Source of the DNA: Lysobacterales bacterium
GTDB lineage: Bacteria; Pseudomonadota; Gammaproteobacteria; Xanthomonadales; SZUA-36
Direction of reading: 5' to 3'
Length of the DNA stretch: 8,794 nucleotides
Assembly: GCA_026196445.1 (NCBI GenBank)
Contig: JAPHTE010000205.1
Coordinates: 1 to 8,794, forward strand
This document shows, piece by piece, positions 6,633-8,794 of the stretch. Both the position numbers and the translations under genes were made by a program. Every line of letters begins with the position of its first letter. The stretch's first letter is position 1. A model generated the notes under the pieces. The model saw only the letters and a list, made by a program, of their open reading frames with translations, made no database searches and was not told the origin of the DNA.

Positions 6633-8282
6633 CTACTTCAGCACAGGTGACCCTTCTTTGACACCCAACAGGTTGGAGTTGTTTTCCGTCGGGACCACGG
6701 TTGTGTTGCGCATACCGCCGTCCAGCGGATCACCCGTCCAACCGAGGGGTTCGAAATCGACGTTGTCGGACAGGTGACAATCCATGCAGGATTCAGGTAT
6801 GAGACCGGCGCCCAGGGCTTCGGTGGCCGGGGCCACTTCGTGGTTGACCGACAACAGCATTTCGGTTTGCGCGAAACTGTAAGTACCACTGTAGTCCTGG
6901 CCGGTCACGGCCGCGCCGTCGATTAGTGCATTATTCCAGTCCCACTTGCCCCAGTACGGATTCGGACCACCAAGGGTGCCAAACAGATGGGGAACCATGA
7001 CGGTCTTGTTGACCGGGTCAACGACCTGGCTGCCCTTCATCAGTTTAAACGGGAAGATCATTGCGTCGGGATCATTGTAGTCACCTACCGGTGAACCCAG
7101 GTCGATCGGCTCCGAATCATACGAATCGCTGATGTTCAGGACCTTGCGGTTCCACATGCCATTGGCGTAACGCAGTGCCGGGCGAACATTGATACCCCAC
7201 ACGAAAGTACCTTTCATCTTGTCATAATCCGGCTTGCCGGTGACAGGATCAGTCACAGGTACGCGGTTCATGTCGCCGGCGTCTTCCCAGTACCATTCGG
7301 TCTTGGTGGGAATCTTCCTGGCGATGGCGGGGATATGACAGACCTGGCAGGCCAGGCGGTCATGCCAGTTTTCATTGACCAGCCACTCTTCGACGCTGGT
7401 GCCAACATGTATGGTGTCTTTACTGCCGTGGCAGTCCTTGCACTGCTTCATTTCGCCTTCGTGGATGGAGTGCAGCGGCATGCCGGCGATACCGTGGTTG
7501 TAGTCACCGGTCTTCGGGTCGTGGTTCGAGCCGTGGCAATCCACGCAACTCATGTTGGCGCCGTCGGTACCCATGTGCACGTCGTACTCGCGGGTCGTAG
7601 CGATCAGGTCGGTAGAGATATCGCCGTGTTTGACGTTGTCGCCGCCGCCAGCATGGGTATGACAGCTCAGGCAGGCTTTCCTGGTCGGCTCGACGCCAAC
7701 CCGGATGCTGGCGGCGATGGCAGTCAGCTCATCAGCAGAATTGACTGGTATACCGGCGTATTTCGCTTCTTTCTTGTAGGTACCGGACTGGTCGTGACAG
7801 ACCAGGCAATCGATGTTTTCAGGGTTGCTGAAATCGTAGGTTGCGTCCTGGTAACCATAACCTGCGTGACACTGAGTGCAACGTGCCTCGTTGGATGCGG
7901 TTGCGATACAGAAGTTGTTGATCAGGTTGTTCTTACCGACTACCCGGCCTTTGAGACCTACAACCTTTTCAGTCGTGCCCTGCCACTTGAAATGGGCGGA
8001 ATCCAGCATCTGCTGTCCGTCTTCTTCATGGCACATGAGACAGGTCTTGGTGCCTTCATAATCCCTCAGCTCAAAGAACAGTTCGTGGATATCGATTTCC
8101 TGGCTGGCTGCGTGCTGGATAAAATCTGCAGGGGTGACCAGGGTTGATTTTTCGAACTTTCGGAAATCATCATTAGCTATGGATTTAGACAGGCCAACCA
8201 ACGGGAAGACCATCAAGCTGAATGCAATTGCCAATGCGACTAGCGGCACCGCGCGGTTGGCGGTGAGTGACTGGAGTTTCAT
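6633..8282 (-). CDS. Octaheme c-type cytochrome, tetrathionate reductase (Otr) family, copy B
   Basis: A 549-residue paralogue of the adjacent copy with the same architecture: basic N-terminus and hydrophobic export segment (about 11-31), then CxxCH motifs starting at residues 81, 135, 159, 204, 246, 281, 312 and 499. All eight heme motifs, Cys125 and the lysines at 171 and 174 are retained. Heme motif 5 is CVDCH here against CVKCH in copy A. The copies are nearly identical around hemes 4-7 and at 485-503. They differ most at 171-190 (with a one-residue insertion), at 381-405 and at the C-terminus. The function is expected to match copy A, periplasmic reduction of a sulfur or nitrogen oxyanion, with a possible difference in substrate access or redox partner. 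As the first copy after the divergent control region, it is the one most directly placed under the FNR-like site. Confidence 0.9.
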   Translation of the reverse strand: MKLQSLTANRAVPLVALAIAFSLMVFPLVGLSKSIANDDFRKFEKSTLVTPADFIQHAASQEIDIHELFFELRDYEGTKTCLMCHEEDGQQMLDSAHFKWQGTTEKVVGLKGRVVGKNNLINNFCIATASNEARCTQCHAGYGYQDATYDFSNPENIDCLVCHDQSGTYKKEAKYAGIPVNSADELTAIAASIRVGVEPTRKACLSCHTHAGGGDNVKHGDISTDLIATTREYDVHMGTDGANMSCVDCHGSNHDPKTGDYNHGIAGMPLHSIHEGEMKQCKDCHGSKDTIHVGTSVEEWLVNENWHDRLACQVCHIPAIARKIPTKTEWYWEDAGDMNRVPVTDPVTGKPDYDKMKGTFVWGINVRPALRYANGMWNRKVLNISDSYDSEPIDLGSPVGDYNDPDAMIFPFKLMKGSQVVDPVNKTVMVPHLFGTLGGPNPYWGKWDWNNALIDGAAVTGQDYSGTYSFAQTEMLLSVNHEVAPATEALGAGLIPESCMDCHLSDNVDFEPLGWTGDPLDGGMRNTTVVPTENNSNLLGVKEGSPVLK

Positions 8283-8286
8283 TATT

Positions 8287-8295
8287 CTCTCCTCA
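8287..8295 (-). promoter_or_regulatory. Shine-Dalgarno of cytochrome copy B, complementary to its own 3' UTR
   Basis: TGAGGAGAG (8295-8287, minus strand) ends 4 nt before the ATG at 8282-8280. It is a perfect 9-nt complement of CTCTCCTCA in the 3' UTR of the same gene (6546-6538). Confidence 0.8.
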
Positions 8296-8322
8296 GGTTG
8301 ACATCAAAGATAAACATATGCC

Positions 8323-8380
8323 CCATCCATTTTTTTCGTACCGCCGGTGATCGTGTATACCTGCGTACTCTTCTGGATGG
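8323..8380 (-). promoter_or_regulatory. Leader with nested inverted repeats, copy B
   Basis: The outer helix is CCATCC (8380-8375) with GGATGG (8328-8323). The inner hairpin is GTACGCAGGT (8368-8359) with ACCGGCGGTAC (8348-8338), one mismatch, one bulge and a 10-nt loop. It ends 41 nt before the start. The inner stem differs in sequence from copy A yet remains largely paired, including one position that is C-U in copy A and G-C here. Confidence 0.4.
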
Positions 8381-8538
8381 TGGCGACGCGGATGATATTG
8401 GAGAAATACTTAATAAAATCTGACGATAAATTTAAGCCTAGATTAATGTTTTCTAATAAATGTTTTTCTAAACAAGGTTTTCCTAATATAAGGACCACGA
8501 CTTTTGACCCTTTCGAACGGTATAAATCGGCGGGATAC
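8381..8538. promoter_or_regulatory. AT-rich divergent control region with three short direct repeats
   Basis: No gene is convincing here. Three variants of GTTTTCTAA begin at 8448, 8462 and 8477 (the second has an extra T, the third reads GTTTTCCTAA), spaced 14-15 bp. A minus-strand -10 candidate TATATT lies at 8490-8485 without a good -35. The FNR-like box would then sit about 67 bp upstream of transcription start, roughly an upstream-activator position. An open frame on the minus strand (8624-8304) is not credible as a gene. Confidence 0.35.
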
Positions 8539-8552
8539 TTGATGTAGGTCAA
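8539..8552. promoter_or_regulatory. FNR/ANR-type box
   Basis: TTGAT-GTAG-GTCAA matches the consensus TTGAT-N4-ATCAA at 9 of 10 defined bases. FNR-family regulators bind such sites when oxygen is low. It lies between the cytochrome unit and the YIP1 gene and could control either. An anaerobic link is consistent with the reductase genes. Recognition is by motif only, and relatives such as DNR or CRP-like proteins could use it instead. Confidence 0.5.
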
Positions 8553-8567
8553 TAAGCGGCGCATGAT
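8539..8567 (+). promoter_or_regulatory. Candidate promoter of the YIP1-family gene, overlapping the FNR-like box
   Basis: TTGATG (8539-8544, 4 of 6 to the -35 consensus), a spacer of exactly 17 nt, then CATGAT (8562-8567, 4 of 6 to the -10 consensus). Transcription would start near 8574, about 37 nt before the ATG. The -35 coincides with the FNR-like box, so binding there would be expected to repress this gene. Weak match. Confidence 0.3.
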
Positions 8568-8610
8568 TCGCGCAACGCAAATCAGCCGCTGGTTAACAGG
8601 GAGAGACGAA

Positions 8611-8794
8611 ATGGCTGGAAACACCTATACGGTTTTTAACGCAATGGTAGACATCGTTGCCTCACCGGGTAAAGCACTGGACGAGATCAGGCAGAACACG
8701 TCCTGGTTATGGTGGCCGTTACTGGTCAGTATGCTGCTGGCTGTGGGCCTGTTTATTTACTACTACAGTTGGGTGGATTTTCCCTGGCTGGTTG
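8611..8794 (+). CDS. YIP1-family integral membrane protein, N-terminal part only (runs off the window)
   Basis: Sixty-one codons are visible from the ATG at 8611, preceded by AGGGAG (8598-8603) with 7-nt spacing. The protein starts with a soluble segment (about 1-31, including VDIVASPGKALDEIRQN). A hydrophobic, aromatic-rich span follows (about 32-52, WLWWPLL through IYYY). A conserved-looking 'sP...l..i' stretch followed by tryptophans and a first membrane helix is the usual opening of bacterial YIP1-domain proteins, whose function is poorly defined. It is divergent from the cytochrome unit and may share its control region. The family call is tentative because most of the protein lies outside the window; the coding call itself is strong. 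Confidence 0.65.
   Translation, partial: MAGNTYTVFNAMVDIVASPGKALDEIRQNTSWLWWPLLVSMLLAVGLFIYYYSWVDFPWLV

Larger units (their letters stand above)
6488..8414 (-). repeat. Tandem duplication, unit B (upstream copy of the cytochrome transcription unit)
   Basis: Direct-repeat partner of 4498-6420, in the same order: leader, Shine-Dalgarno, gene, 3' UTR, terminator. The two units abut with only about 70 bp (6421-6487) of unshared, AT-rich sequence between them. No insertion sequence or target-site duplication is visible at the joints, which fits unequal recombination rather than transposition. Confidence 0.85.

Noticed and set aside
7335..8147. Long plus-strand frame of 270 codons opposite cytochrome copy B, with a 217-codon counterpart opposite copy A (5540-6193).
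   Set aside because: Both are antisense shadows of the heme protein genes, recurring because those genes are duplicated. No Shine-Dalgarno, no recognisable domain.
4498..8414. Insertion sequence or composite transposon flanking the duplicated cytochromes.
   Set aside because: No transposase frame, terminal inverted repeats or target-site duplication is visible at either end or at the junction.
8304..8624. Open frame of 106 codons on the minus strand upstream of cytochrome copy B, with a similar frame upstream of copy A (TITGGTKKMDG-like against IITGGTRKKDG-like).
   Set aside because: The similarity follows from the duplicated leader DNA. Counting differences over 28 aligned codons gave about 6, 6 and 10 at positions 1, 2 and 3, too weak for protein selection. 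The frame also has no Shine-Dalgarno and spans the divergent control region.

Overview
The window looks like chromosomal DNA of a gammaproteobacterium capable of anaerobic respiration. The evidence is a proteobacterial AddB-like/AddA-like gene pair, a lipoprotein with a standard lipobox, a site resembling an FNR box, and two exported octaheme c-type cytochromes. Nothing here fixes the genus. I see no tRNA, rRNA, CRISPR array, transposase or integrase.

Layout, left to right. (1) Positions 1-3089, minus strand: an operon for a two-subunit DNA end-processing machine. An AddB-like PD-(D/E)XK nuclease (279-3089) comes first, then the start of a UvrD/AddA-like helicase (282 down to 1, cut by the window edge), joined by an ATGA overlap. 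(2) 3249-4415, plus strand: an outer-membrane-type lipoprotein combining a transglutaminase-like domain with C-terminal TPR repeats, divergent from the nuclease operon. (3) 4498-8380, minus strand: two tandem copies of one complete transcription unit. Each has a leader with a nested inverted repeat, a Shine-Dalgarno, an octaheme cytochrome gene of the tetrathionate-reductase (Otr) family, a structured 3' UTR and an intrinsic terminator. The proteins (547 and 549 residues) are about 82% identical by my hand alignment. (4) 8381-8610: an AT-rich divergent control region with a near-consensus FNR/ANR-type box. (5) 8611-8794, plus strand: the start of a YIP1-family membrane protein, cut by the window edge.

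How the parts work together. The two cytochromes are predicted to receive electrons in the periplasm and reduce a small sulfur or nitrogen oxyanion, with expression plausibly tied to low oxygen through the FNR-like site. The repair genes and the lipoprotein appear unrelated to this.

The most interesting signal lies outside the proteins. Both 3' UTRs keep the same two hairpins, with pair-preserving substitutions between copies. They also share a CU-rich stretch that is a perfect 8-9 nt complement of the Shine-Dalgarno of the same gene. This suggests a 5'-3' UTR interaction or a 3'-UTR-derived small RNA acting on translation. The leaders also share a 58-nt nested inverted repeat. These RNA proposals rest on only two copies and need comparative testing.
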